Assembly: GCA_963576735.1 (NCBI GenBank) | Contig: OY755174.1 | Coordinates: 1,426,001-1,490,000 of the forward strand | Direction: 5' to 3' | DNA from: Bedellia somnulentella | Lineage: Eukaryota; Arthropoda; Insecta; Lepidoptera; Bedelliidae | DNA: 64,000 bases | Shown here: piece by piece, positions 11,339-22,695 of the stretch | Numbering within the stretch: position 1 is the stretch's first letter | Layout: every line of letters begins with the position of its first letter | Program-made: the position numbers and the translations under genes | Notes under the pieces: generated by a model | Seen by the model: the letters and a program-made list of their open reading frames with translations, nothing else | What the model was told of the DNA's origin: nothing | Database searches by the model: none

Positions 11339-12133
11339 ATTAGAATAGCTTAATGATATTAATGGGCCGAAGTGAGTAAAAAAACTAATAAAGCAGTTAT
11401 AGAAAGTTTGTTTCAATTTACAAATTTTGAATAATTTAATTAAGGGCGTCCTCGGAAAAATAGGTTGATATTGATTGTTTGGAAGTTCTATAAAGTCTGA
11501 TTTGATGATATTGATATGACATGAATAAAATATATGTTGGTGATTAGTTCATGGTGTTAAAATTTGATGTTTAACATTTTAATAAATTGCTGAAAAATAT
11601 GATGAAAAAAATTGAATTGGAACATGCTTTGTTTTCATAAAAACCGTATAGGCTCCACTGGCATAACATACATGTGAACTCATGTGTCTACATACGCGTA
11701 GCTTTAACATCTGTAACTTTTCATTTAAACATTGCAGTTATTCAATAAAACTAAATAAACTACATTTATCCTGCGCGCGCGTTTTTTCCGTCCCTGTCAC
11801 TCTCAGTAAATTTGACGTAAGAGTGAGCGCAATAGCTGCAAAATGCGGGGATGCCCTTAAGTTTATTTATAAAAAAATACCAAGTATAAAACATTAGAAC
11901 TCATTTTCCCTCATTCATCAGTGCAAAGCGGCAACATTACGCGTGCCTCACTGTTGACCCGTTAATAGAGTATGTATATTTCATTCTCTTTACCTCGCCT
12001 CAAATGAGGGCTACCTCATGAAGTAAAAAAAGGCTCTCACTCAATACAATACTCATTAAAAAGAGTGAGATATACAACATACAATACAACTTGCTGTTTA
12101 CGTTGCAAATTAACGCCATTTCGGTTCGAACTA
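11339..12133. other. Interior of the 3.0-kb insertion, no gene recognised
   Basis: The 71-codon frame at 11682-11897 has no family features. Sequences at 11985-12045 are inversely related to 10670-10740 and may be arms of a further nested element. Confidence 0.4.
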
Positions 12134-12141
12134 CTTCAAAC

Positions 12142-13360
12142 TAGGGGTGATGCGTATTTTTCGTAACAGATAAATATAACAGGTATCTATCCGGAACAGT
12201 CTGGAACAGATTTCTATATAGAATTTTACCTGTTCCAATGATACCTGTTGTGCTTTTTGTAACAGGATACAAAACAGAACAGACTGTTACTGGAAGACTG
12301 TTATCTATCTGTTCTGTTATGCTTGGAACAAGCTCGTAACTCCTCTATCATATTGAGATAGAAAGAGATAACTGCACATTTTGGAACATTCTCCTAACTT
12401 TTCTTTCATATCGCGATAGAAAGAGAAACCAGAACATTTTGGAACAAGCTCGTTACTCTTTTATCATATCGAGATAGAAAGAGATAACAGCACATTTCGG
12501 AACATGCTCTATGCTCTTCTGTCTTATATATAAGAATAGAGATAGCAGATATTTGATATGGTATTTGAACATATTTATCCAATCCACACGAAATGGCATC
12601 GTATCAAACATCAAAAGTATTATAGAATCCAACTAGATTATCCAAGTTAAAAGCCCAACTCACATTCAAATTAATTTATGAGACTGATTTCAGAGTCAGT
12701 CCGTGTAAATAGTTTTGTGAGACATATTGTTTAGATATAAATTTTTAATTGTAAGTTATAATAAATAAATAATAAATTGATTTCTTAGGATATAATAAAC
12801 TCGGATTTAAGAGTTTAGTAGCTGTTTCATTAGTTTGGCTAAAAGAGACCGATTGTCTTAACCTCATTAAAAATTATAAACAAATCCGATATAGAAAACC
12901 ACCTTACCTATTTCTATTCCATTTGTTAGGGTTAGTTAGAAGAGAGAAACAAAACCGATTATAAATTGATCTGCTATCTCCTTTCTTATATATTAGATAG
13001 AAGAGCATAGAGCATGTTCCGAAATATGCTGGTATCTCTTTCTATCTCGATATGATAAAAGAGTTACGAGCTTGTTCCAAAATGTTCTGGTTTCTCTTTC
13101 TATCACCATATGAAAGAAAAGTTATGAGGATGTTCCAAAATGTGCAGTTATCTCTTTCTATCTCAGTATGATAGAAGAGTTACGAGCTTGTTCCAAGCAA
13201 AACAGAACAAACAGGTAACAGTCTTCCAGCCACAGACTGTTCTGCTTTAAATGAAAAGAAACAGCCTGTTACATAGTAACAGGTTTTTGGAACTGTTATT
13301 TTTCTGGAACAGAAACTGTTACAACAGGTATCTGTTTTAGCCTGTTCCAACTCACTTCTA
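12142..13360. mobile_element. 1219-bp foldback element with internal 58-bp tandem arrays
   Basis: Ends TAGGGGTGA... / ...TCACTTCTA, flanked by the 8-bp direct repeat CTTCAAAC (12134-12141, 13361-13368). The outer ~400 bp of each side are inverted copies; about 400 bp of unrelated spacer lies between (roughly 12555-12965). Each arm holds about four head-to-tail ~58-bp units beginning ggaaca and containing atagaaagaga. hAT-like by its TAG-type end and 8-bp duplication (inference). Confidence 0.85.
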
Positions 13361-14355
13361 CTTCAAACTACGAAGGAATCACCCGACCGAACCGAAGCTC
13401 TAATTCCATACATAAACGCCTACATGCAATACTTACTTAATCTATTGTATCGTACGTACGTACGTTCATCATGACAACGACACATCATGACATAACTCAA
13501 TGACACGAAGAATTTTTTGGTTTATATACTCTAATAAAGAAGAAATCATACCGCGATGTAGCAATTACCGACAGTGCCATCTATTGGTGAATATGCAAAT
13601 CACAGCGCGCTTTTGTATGAGGTTTGCGCTGTTAAAAACTACAAAGTGAGGATGGAGGGAAGTTTTTATTTCCAGCCCCTGAGTGTAGCTTTGTGATTTC
13701 TGTGAAAGCGCTCATATGAACGGTTTAGTATTTTCGAACATAAACTAATTTTTAGAATGAGTTGAAGTTGAGTTGAGTAAAACGCAATGAAGTACTATAA
13801 CAACTACAACTACTGGCGCCATCTAGTATTTAATATGTACATTAGTAATTATTTGGTTTTGGTCACGGGCGCGATGGCTTATTTCATGTGTAATTTCGCT
13901 GTTTCTCTACTGATTTCTATGATATTTTTTTTATTGAATAGGTAATAATGTTACCTTTTTTAAATTAGGGATGAGTGAGAATATTATAAACGTAAGAGTA
14001 AACAAATATAATCAGAATACTCCGAACTACTAAGCTATCAGGAGTTACACGTGATATTGTGAGTCAACCATAAAAGATAGACATATGCTGTTGAACATTT
14101 TTTTTTAGAAAATTTTTTGAAGATTTTTTCCTCCATACATACATTTTATGTAACTTTAACCATTAAGGCTGCACACGCGACGGAAGTTTAAAAAATGGAG
14201 TAACTTGTCCCGTTTTTCCAAGATTTCCCAAAATTCCCCTTTACTACTCTGCTGGAAAGTATACAAAAACCTGTGCAGGAGTATGAAGAATAATTGTACC
14301 AAGTTTCGTTAAAATCCGTCGAGTAGTTTTTGTTTCCATAAGGAACATACAAACC

Positions 14356-14417
<62 letters not shown>

Positions 14418-14544
14418 AATTTTACTGATTGCATTTTTGGCATCAGTATCGATCCCTAATCATCACCTGATAGTTATTTTCAAAATATATTTCATGTACA
14501 GAATTGACCTCTCTACAGATTTATTATAAGTATATAGAAGAAGA

Positions 14545-15448
14545 TAACTGATTAAAATTGAAAGTGTTTCCATAGCTGTAATAGGTAAATATAATCTCTT
14601 TACCTAAATAGATCAGAAAATTTATTCCAACATTGTAATTTAAATCCCTTAATGATATTTTCAGAGGTTGAAAGACACATTTACGAATATGTACAGATGT
14701 CTTTTTCTGCAGTTTACTATTATATTATATGTCACTTTAAGCAATCTCTTCTGTTTAAAGTCTTTATCTTTGGACGGTAAGGTCAATACACTCACTTTGT
14801 TGGTAAAAAGAGCCAAGTTTTGAAAATAATGTTGTTAAGATTTGGTGCTGAAAAAACCCACGAAACAGGTCAGGTCTATTCAGATCAGACATTAGGCGAT
14901 CTTTCCACCTATATGGTGATGAATGTGAAAAACATAGGATTATTAATAAGAAGAATAACTTTTATTAACTAAGTAGTCCATAACTTGTCTCTTGCCCATT
15001 TGCCTTCTTATGATAAAATAAAATAAAAGCATTATTATAATCGTTGCAAAGACTCTAAGCCCAACCCATAGGACTTACCCGGACAGTGTATGACTAAATG
15101 CTCACGTGTGTCATCTAATTTCAAAACATTTGTTAAGAAAAAGTCATGCTAATTATCATACTAAAACACTTGTTGCAAAAGTAATATAACATCGCTATAA
15201 TAATCAATCAAATTAAGTTCTGATGCTTTGTAATAGCTGCGCTAAAAACTATAAATTCATTTCATGATCATATATAAAGAAAGAGATACATAATCTAGTT
15301 GATAGTGTTCCATGGGTGATGGACTTTAAAATAAGCATTGCTTTTATTGAATGTGTCTAGAAATTTGCCAATTACCAGTTTGTTTCGCTAAGTTTTCATA
15401 TACTCATATATTGTGAATGTTTTTTCGCGTAGTTATAATGTAAATCTA
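14545..15448. other. No feature recognised
   Basis: AT-rich, without a supportable gene or repeat end. Confidence 0.5.
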
Positions 15449-15460
15449 TGTTGAGTATGT

Positions 15461-15701
15461 ACATACATATACTCACGGCTATAAATCCCTAGATGGGGTA
15501 GCCAGAGCTAAGGAATTAGAAATTCCTCAGCCACGTTTGGAAAGTTATTGGGGAAAAGATGATGAAGATAAAGGTTGTTGGTGATGGGTCTCCAACCGCA
15601 TCGCCCAAAAATCCCTCAAAAGCCCCAATACCGTTAGTCGCCTCTTACGTACACCCACCGGAAGAAATGGGGTAGTGCTATTCTAAGCCGACACTACACA
15701 G
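15461..15701 (-). repeat. SINE-A, full length
   Basis: Head gacactacacag. A 12-bp direct repeat gttgagtatgta flanks it, but about 22 extra bases (tatacagtgtagtagtacag ..) lie between the head and the right repeat. Confidence 0.85.
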
Positions 15702-16121
15702 TATACAGTGTAGTAGTACAGTAGTTGAGTATGTATTTAATAAATATAGCGAACATATTTATCGTGAATAAATTACACTCAACAATTGTGAACATCTTAA
15801 TCGTGATGTCCGAGTAGCTGACCCGCGATGGAGAGGCGCCCCCAGTACCAGCTCGCATTTGGACAATTAATTATAACTGATAATGGTTTATAAATAATTG
15901 TATTCTTATTCGTAAATTATCTTTACTAGAAGGCAAATACTACTAGCAAATTATTTTACTCAATTGCGTTCAATTGATAAGAATACTTGTGTCCTGGTTC
16001 GGGGTTTCAGTACAGTTACTTAGGTGAATCTTTTAGTTTAGTTCAGATTATTTTATTAATAGTTCAGGTAAAGTAACCATAAATAGATAAAATTGACGTA
16101 GTTGGTATCTACAGTTGAAAT

Positions 16122-16256
16122 ATGATAGATAAACTAAGTAAACAGTCAGTGCATGAATATCTATTGAAACGTGAAAATTTGTGTGTGAAAAATAAGTTAA
16201 GAAACAATAACTCGATACAAATCATGCCGAGAAACAGAAACGGGAAATTGGCGCTG
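16122..16256 (+). CDS. Candidate first coding exon (45 codons, phase 0)
   Basis: ATG 16122, open for 45 codons (MIDKLSKQSVHEYLLKRENL ... ending GKLAL), then the donor GTGAGA at 16257. Upstream, tttcagtacagttacttagg holds an arthropod initiator-like TCAGT. The phase would join in frame to Rab32 exon 2 at 51130, but the distance is 35 kb and nothing else links them. It may be a first exon of Rab32, of another gene, or chance. Confidence 0.25.
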
Positions 16257-16743
16257 GTGAGATATTTTACTTACTAATTTGCTTAATTTTTTTTGTGCTG
16301 AGTTTTTCATCAAAGGTGAATTTTTATTTTTCTGTGTGCATATAAAATCGTTGAAATGTTTAACATTTTATTCTAAATAATGAGAAGGTAAGTGAAATCG
16401 TTATTTGGATATGATGTGGTGATAACTTTTTAAATTTTGAACGATAACTAAAACCGTAGAATTCGTGACTTTTTATCTGATGACGGCCAAATTAAAAGGA
16501 TGGTAATTTATTTGAGCAATCTGTTTAAGTTTGTTTTTATCATAGTATGTTTCATCGTAGCTATATCGTAGCACCTAAACTAATGAACCTGTTTTAATAA
16601 ATATTAAAGCATGGGTGAAATAAACTACGTTAAAGTATACTATAAAAGACGTTGTAAAAAAAAACTATCTGATATTTATTCCTATCTTATCCAAGGCAGG
16701 ATTGAGTCCCTCGCTGGGGTCATATAACTTTCTAAACATAAAC

Positions 16744-16983
16744 AACATATACTCAAGGCTATAAATCCCTTAACGGGGTAGCCAGAGCTTTGGAATGAGA
16801 AATTCCTCAGCCATTTTTGGAAGTTGAATGGGGAAATGACGGTAACAATAAATGATTTTGGTGACGGGTCTCCAACCACATCGCCCAAAAAATCACTTAA
16901 AAACCCCTGTACCCTTAGTCGCCTCTTACGATCACCCATGGGTAGAAATAGGGTAGTGTTATTCTAAGCCCACACTACACGGC
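16744..16983 (-). repeat. SINE-A, full length
   Basis: Tail acatatactcaaggc to head cccacactacacggc. Confidence 0.85.
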
Positions 16984-17034
16984 TAACCTTTATATTTACG
17001 TTATTATACTAAAGCAATAACCAGGCATTAACTG

Positions 17035-17170
17035 CAGGTAGGCAGACCCAATTGATCGCCTCTTTCTGAGACCCTGATCAAACAATTCCGCTTACCTCAT
17101 TCATTAATCTTTTCATACGTCATACATAACTCTTTGCACTTCGGACATCTGAAAACGTCCTGCAACATAT
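17035..17170 (-). repeat. RTE-3' fragment, diverged
   Basis: gatcgcctctttctgagacc, ttcattaatcttttcatacg and cttcggacatctgaaaacg, the complement of the RTE-type LINE end. Confidence 0.6.
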
Positions 17171-17514
17171 ATGGGATATGATGAGTCAGTTTTGGTATAA
17201 CTTGTATGCTTATAGATAATCCTAATGAGGGCATTCATTATATCTACCCTGTTTATTTTAAGTAAACATCACGACACGAGTTAAGATCAGCTGGCTTAAT
17301 ATATTTTATTACTACTACGAGTAATCAGTTAAAAACACAATCAGTACAATATTTGCTGCACTCTATTTCCAAACTGGGTAAAAACTGTGGCTGCCTCTTT
17401 TTATATAGTACCTATAGTCTGGGTTGTTGGTTTGATCGAAGTAAAAGTTTTCCTTTAATTAATAAATGTCCAAAAGTGTTTTATATCTTTAGATATAGAT
17501 TTAACTGTGTAGTG

Positions 17515-17756
17515 TCGGCTTAGAATAGCACTACCCCATTTTTCTTCCGGTGGGTGTGCGTAAGAGGCGAGTAACGGTATTGGGGTTTTTTAAGGTCTTT
17601 TTGGGCGATGCGGTTGGAGACCCATCACCAACAACCTTTATTTTACAATCTCTTCCCCACGCAACTTACAAAAGTGGCTGAGGAAATTCTAATTCCTTAG
17701 CTCTGGCTACCTCTTTTAGGGATTTATAGCCGTGAGTATATGTATGTATGTATGTA
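17515..17756 (+). repeat. SINE-A, full length
   Basis: ctgtgtagtgtcggcttaga, box-B-like ggttggagacc near 17610, tail (tatg)4. Confidence 0.9.
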
Positions 17757-17855
17757 AATAGACAACCCAACTGATATTATATACCTATTGTTGGTTATTT
17801 TAAAAAAAATATTGCTGATATCATATCATCATTCATATCTGTGTCAATTAAAAGA

Positions 17856-18140
17856 TGTGAACACAACCTTAATAACTCAGTGGGAACATCACCGCTTCTC
17901 ATGCCAGAGACGTGGATTCAAAGCCTGAGTTGGGTCTTAACCAATTTGTAAGGATATTCTTAATTCATATGTGTGGTTAATTTATCAAGGCTGTTAATGC
18001 TGAGGAAAAACAAAGTAAGGGAACTCACATGGCTGACTTGCACTGAGTTATGTAGCAGTGTATGAGCACAAAGTGGAGATAGGCCCGCCCCCTATCACGT
18101 GGATGTATTGCCCAAGGAAATGTGGGTACTCTGAACACCA
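17856..18140 (+). repeat. SINE-B, diverged, with tRNA-like head
   Basis: Head aactcagtgggaacatcacc then gattcaaagcc, body tgtgtggttaatttatcaag and gataggcccgccccctatca. Confidence 0.7.
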
Positions 18141-18663
18141 ATTAAAAATATGATGTTGTATATAAGTATTATTACCTAAGATGAGGTGATAAAATACAAT
18201 AGTTGGTTTGAGAGCCTCAGATTTCAGTAGGTGGAATATATATAAATTAGTATAACTGTTTATTGCCACAATACTTTTCTACCAAAGAAATTATGTTCTA
18301 CTGATAACAATACTTTGTAATTATTACCTTTACTTTTATTTATTATACATTTATGTACTAAGAAAATGATTATTTGTACAGAATAAGTAATACAGTTCAT
18401 AAAAATATATTTAAAGCTATCAAGGAAATTTTGACATGGCATATGGAGATATTGTTTTAGCTTGAGCTACACATTTTTTATTAATAATAAACAAACTAAT
18501 TAATGAGTATAATATGAGGAGTAGTTTCATAAATTTTATTTTTTGATTGAAAACGCAGTGGCTTAATAATTGCCTTTAATAATAGCGTCAGCAATAGCCC
18601 ATTCCGTAACTATTGAAGGCGCTTAACTTTCGGTAGTTTGTCAATAAATTACTTTTTCTTTTT

Positions 18664-18914
18664 GCTGTGTAGTGTCTGGTCTGCTTAGAATAGCACTACC
18701 CCGTTTCTTCCCGTCAGTGTACGTAAGAGGCGACTAAGGGATTTGGGGCTTTTAATGGATTTTTGGGCGATGTGGTTCGAGACCCATCACCAACAACCTT
18801 TATTTTACCATCTTTTCCCCACTTATCTTCCAAAAGTGGCTAAAAAATTTCAAACTCCTTAGCTCTGGAAACCCCTTCTAGGGATTAATATCCGTCTGTA
18901 TATGTATGTATGTT
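18664..18914 (+). repeat. SINE-A, full length
   Basis: gctgtgtagtgtctggtctg head with a 5-bp extra, tail (tatg)3. Confidence 0.9.
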
Positions 18915-19002
18915 CTTAGAGTAAAATAACTATTATATAATACCGCTTACTGATTCGCTGGTCTGATTGGTAAGTTTTTTCTTTTGTTGCTAGGTAGACG
19001 GT

Positions 19003-19068
19003 TAACATTGAGCCCGTGGGTTGGTTGTCGGCGGTCTCGTATTTATACATAGGTTAGACATCCTCGAC
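19003..19068. mobile_element. Left half of a MITE split by a LINE
   Basis: cattgagcccgtgggttgg and ttgtcggcggtctcg...aggttagacatc match the left half of the MITE at 50546-50702. The right half is at 21033-21098. Confidence 0.65.
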
Positions 19069-20038
19069 TTAGCGAAAGCTTTTGACACCGTCTCTATTCC
19101 TTTGCTCGTGGAAGTCTTAGAATTGCTAGGTATTCGTGGAGTACCATTAGAACTTCTAACTGATTTTCTCTCTGATAGGAGACAATGTGTCAAAATAGGC
19201 GGGGTCATCAGTGATGAACAACCAGTAGGCTTCGGCGTTCCTCAGGGCAGTATTTTGGGCCCGACTCTCTTCCTCATTTATATCAATGAACTGTCCTCCC
19301 TAGAGATTGGTGGTAAAATACTGTCGTATGCTGATGATACTGTACTGATTTTCTCTGGAAAATCTTGGGAGGATACCTTCAATACTGCTCAAAAGGGCAT
19401 GGATATGGTTTCCACTTGGCTGGCTCAGAATTTACTAACACTAAACACAAACAAAACAAAATACATCCCTTTTGCAATAAGAAATAATAATCTTCCCAAG
19501 TCAGATTTATCCATAACCGTACATTCGCCAGGTTGCCTCTCTCTTGCTACTTGTGTATGTGATGCTATTGAAAGGAACACAGAGATTAAATATTTAGGCG
19601 TCATAATCGATCAGAATTTGAACTTCAATAGCCACATTGAGCAACTATGCACCCGTGTGAGAAAACTAATTCATATTTTTAAAAACTTAAGGCATATAAT
19701 GCGTTTTGATCTTCTGAAGCGCATTTACACTTCGCTTTGTCAGTGCATATTAACTTACTGCATAACGTCTTGGGGAGGATCTCAAAAGACAAAATTCTTG
19801 CGGCTAGAAAGGGCTCAACGAGCTCTTCTTAAGGTAGCTACGTTCAAACCGTTTTTATTTCCTACTCGGCTCCTATATTCAAACGTTGAAGTCCTTACAG
19901 TCCGACAACTTTTTGTTCTTTCAGTTATCCAACAGCAAATGATTACGCCATTCAATACAGTGGTGTTGACTAACCGAAGATCAGATTTAGTTTGCGCAAA
20001 AAGAAATTTAATACCTTTTTCAGCCATAGGTCTTTCCT

Positions 20039-20377
20039 AAATAAAAGATGTTATTAAAGGAAAGAAAAATTTCGACACTGGCGGGGTTCGAACCCGCGAC
20101 CTTCGGGTATACGCCCCCGTCGCTCTGCCAACTGAGCTACAGTGTCAGTTGGCATCCAGCGCGAAATTTCTCTATCCTTTGTTTCTTTTTTTTACAAGTT
20201 CAAGTAGTGTTTGCGTTTCCTACCTCCGAATTTTAACTAATTCGGACGGCCACTTGTCTACCTTTTCAGATAGAATGCAAATGTTGGAAACGCCTAACTA
20301 TCACATAATTTAATAACATCTTTTATTTATGAGTAATAATCCCCACATGAGGAATTCATGTCAAAAAACATTAAATT
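20039..20377 (-). mobile_element. tRNA-like short element, copy 2, with 13-bp target duplication
   Basis: Exact direct repeat ATAGGTCTTTCCT at 20026-20038 and 20378-20390. Minus-strand 20074-20146 is a 73-nt tRNA-like unit: perfect 7-bp acceptor stem GACACTG/CAGTGTC, box A TAGCTCAGTTGG, box B GGTTCGAACCC and T-stem GCGGG/CCCGC. The whole is enclosed by inverted arms AAATAAAAGATGTTATTAAA and its complement near 20310-20332, followed by a tail acatgaggaattcatgtc shared with copy 1. It could be a tRNA-derived SINE or a TIR element that captured a tRNA. Confidence 0.75.
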
Positions 20378-20579
20378 ATAGGTCTTTCCTGTTTTTGGGT
20401 CCACATTTGTACAATTATTCTAATAGGCTTTTGCAAATTTATGGATTAAATAACTACGACTGTAAATTCAGAGTAAGGGAATGGCTCAGTAAATTAACTT
20501 ACGATGAGACTGAATATTTGCTGAAAGTAGTTAAATAAATAAATAAATAATCATAACTTATTCTTGGACCACATGTATA

Positions 20580-20679
20580 TATGTGGATATATATATATAT
20601 ATATATATGTACGTATGTGTATGTATGTCTATGTACATGTGTATATCAGTCTCGCACTGAATCAAACACATATGCATAG

Positions 20680-20725
<46 letters not shown>

Positions 20726-20760
20726 ACAAACACGCACACACACATACAAGCCCAAATGCA
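20580..20760. repeat. (TA)n and (CA)n microsatellites in a LINE 3' UTR
   Basis: (ta)10 at about 20586-20607 and (ca)n at about 20686-20746. The two 67-70 codon frames over them are artefacts. A similar CA tract follows the related LINE end at 31990. Confidence 0.9.
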
Positions 20761-21032
20761 CTTACATATTCTGTAAACATTTTTATAATTATATATATTG
20801 TTTCTAATATTGTTTTTTAATTTTAGTTTTTAACTTTAGATTTTAATTTTTAACTTTATGTTTTTAATTTTACTTGTTCTGTCATGTAACTTACACCAAT
20901 ATGTATTATTAGTTTACTACTTATCCTAAGTTTACAGGGCTTTGCCCTTTTTTAGGGAGTAGGTTTTATGTAGTAATTGTAAGTTGTTTGATCTGAAATA
21001 AACTTTTTTTTTTTTTTTTTAATTCATTTCAT

Positions 21033-21098
21033 ATAGGCCGCCGGGTTGTGTCGCCGGGATTTGTCGGCGGGTTGGTGGGCTCCGTGTGCTATTGCGCT
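21033..21098. mobile_element. Right half of the LINE-split MITE
   Basis: aggccgccgggttgtgtcgc and gttggtgggctccgtgtg match the right half of 50546-50702; the end ctattgcgctt complements aagcgcaata at the other copy's left end. Confidence 0.65.
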
Positions 21099-21338
21099 TA
21101 AGATTTAGTTAGAATACTCATATATTTTTTTCATTTTAATCAAAAACTTAAATATGAACCTACAGAAAGGCAGCATTGACATCCAGATGTAGGTAAAAGA
21201 AAAAAATTACATACTTACACTAGATTATAATATTTCGCTATTTTTTAAGATAAGAGTGTATTTGATCTTTATTTAAGTCTTTTGACTTGACGTCAAATAA
21301 AACATAGTTTTGTTTCAAACTAAGTTCAGACTAGTTTT

Positions 21339-21535
21339 ACATACATTTATATACTAACAGCTATGAATCCCAAGAAGGGGTGGCCAGAAATTCGGATTGA
21401 GAAATACCGAAAATTAATACTTAAATGGGGAAGAGAAAGTAAAATAAAAAAGGCCTAACTCTACCACTCTAAGGCCCTTAAATCTTATGTCGCTTTTTAA
21501 AACATCTCGAGTAGAAATGAGTTAGTGTCATTTTA
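21339..21535 (-). repeat. SINE-A, old and diverged
   Basis: acatacatttatatactaac, aatcccaagaaggggtggcc. Its end is duplicated on the far side of the next SINE-A. Confidence 0.55.
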
Positions 21536-21769
21536 CATACTTACATACATATACTCACGGCTAAAGATCCCTAGAAGGGGTAACCAGAGCTAAGGAATTA
21601 GACATTCCTCAGCCACTTTTGGAAAGTTAAGTGTGGAGAGATGGTAAAATAAAGGTTGTTGGTGATGGGTCTCCAACCGCATCGCCCAATGTTAACTTAA
21701 AAGCCCCAATACCGTTAGTCGCCTCTTACGTACACCCACCGGAAGAAATGGGGTAGTGCTATTCTTAGC
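21536..21769 (-). repeat. SINE-A inside a 40-bp direct repeat
   Basis: Near-full copy. The flanks 21496-21535 and 21770-21809 match at 37 of 40 positions (tttaaaacatct.gagtagaa...), far longer than the usual 11-14 bp. Confidence 0.85.
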
Positions 21770-21809
21770 TTTAAAACATCTTGAGTAGAAATAAGTTAGT
21801 GTCACTTTA

Positions 21810-22305
21810 AGACTTATATAATCTTCTTGTTCTATAGCCATACACTTAAACACCCACACAGAAAACAGGTTCTCTCAAAATAGACGTAATTGCTATGATT
21901 CAGACAGCCATTAGTCTCATTTGAGAGCAAAAATAGATACAGGTAAGAAGATACTAATGTAGCCATAAAGTAATTAGAGGATAAATCTAGATACAGCTAT
22001 AATCACTGAAAGAGGAGATAGAGATCACAGAGATTATAGATATTCCGCGAGACAGACTAAGTGAATGGTGTACTGATGGGGGGAGGTCAGTTCAGAATAT
22101 GCCTTAAAATGGTCTAATTAAGTTATATTATTCCATTTTCCTCTAATTAAGTCTTAAGACTTGATATAAAATAAAACTAATATTTTGTAATATAATATTA
22201 GGTAGGAGAGAATTATACCAAGCCGATGCCCGCGGGCAACATTATGTAATATATATTTTATTTGATTACAAGTTGTCCTTAGTTTCATGTGTACATTTTT
22301 ACTCT
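21810..22305. other. No feature recognised
   Basis: AT-rich sequence, nothing supportable. Confidence 0.5.
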
Positions 22306-22308
22306 CTT

Positions 22309-22533
22309 TCATACATACATACATATACTCACGGCTATAAATCCCTAGAAGGGGTAGCCAGAGCTAAGGAATAACCTCCTCCTCAGCCACTTTTGGAAGT
22401 TGCGTGGGGAAAAGATGGTAAAATAAAGGTTGTTGGTGATGGGTCTCCAACCGCATCGCCCAAAAATCGTCTTTTACGTACACCCTATCGGAAGAAATGG
22501 GGTAGTGCTATTCTAAGCCGACACTACACAGCA
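22309..22533 (-). repeat. SINE-A, internally deleted
   Basis: Tail (catacata), head gccgacactacacagc. About 20 bp missing around the cccttaaaagccccaata segment. Confidence 0.85.
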
Positions 22534-22570
22534 CTTTTTCATATATACGATATTTTGTTATAGGAATGTA

Positions 22571-22695
22571 ATAAATACATACATACATACATACATATAC
22601 TCACGCCATTAATTCCCATTGGGGTAGGCAGAGACTATCGATCGCCACTTCGTACGATCCTGACAAACCTCTCTAGCTTCGTTTACATCCATGTA
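22571..22695 (-). repeat. RTE-3' LINE tail, (CATA)n
   Basis: (cata)n tail 22573-22596, then cccattggggtaggcagaga, cgtacgatcctgacaaacct and ttcgtttacatccat. Confidence 0.8.

Larger units (their letters stand above)
10645..13681. mobile_element. 3037-bp insertion with 8-bp target duplication (hAT-like)
   Basis: Inserted in Hel-B. The flanking direct repeat AGTGTAGC is at 10637-10644 and 13682-13689. It starts CATAGAGTAAAG and ends CAGCCCCTG, i.e. CA...TG with little further inverted identity. The intact Hel-B has a single cagtgtag at this point. Contents: a SINE-A (10996-11338), partly inverted blocks near 10670-10740 and 11985-12045 (tgaggta...cctc), and a foldback element (12142-13360). I see no transposase. 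Classification rests mainly on the duplication length. Confidence 0.7.
10515..14544 (-). mobile_element. Helitron-like Hel-B, copy 2, split by a 3.0-kb insertion
   Basis: Minus-strand 5' end TCTTCTTCTATATACTTATA, 3' end ...GGGCCGATCCACTAG, flanked by A (10514) and T (14545). Left part 10515-10644 and right part 13682-14544 are collinear with the intact copy at 7527-8480. The (CAGA)n tract is at 14356-14415. Confidence 0.8.
19069..21020 (+). pseudogene. Jockey/CR1-type LINE, 5'-truncated, with a second element inside
   Basis: Frame 19070-20040 covers reverse transcriptase from the second motif onward: LDLAKAFDTVS, GVPQGSILGP and the catalytic YADD box (SYADDTVL, near 19332), then thumb/C-terminal sequence EIKYLGVIIDQNLNF. 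The frame is cut at 20038 by a 339-bp tRNA-like element. Beyond it the C-terminus (LFLGPHLYNYSNRLLQIYG ... stop at 20537) resumes in a different frame, so a one-base shift has also occurred. The 3' UTR carries (TA)n and (CA)n tracts and ends AATAAAC plus about 18 T. The N-terminal endonuclease is absent. Confidence 0.85.

Noticed and set aside
20074..20146. A genuine tRNA gene
   Set aside because: Boxes and acceptor stem are good, but the anticodon arm has no 7-nt loop, it lies in a mobile element with a 13-bp duplication, and a second copy exists at 1763-1835.
20558..20776. Two 67-70 codon frames rich in Cys-Val or His-Thr
   Set aside because: Translations of (CA)n/(TA)n tracts.
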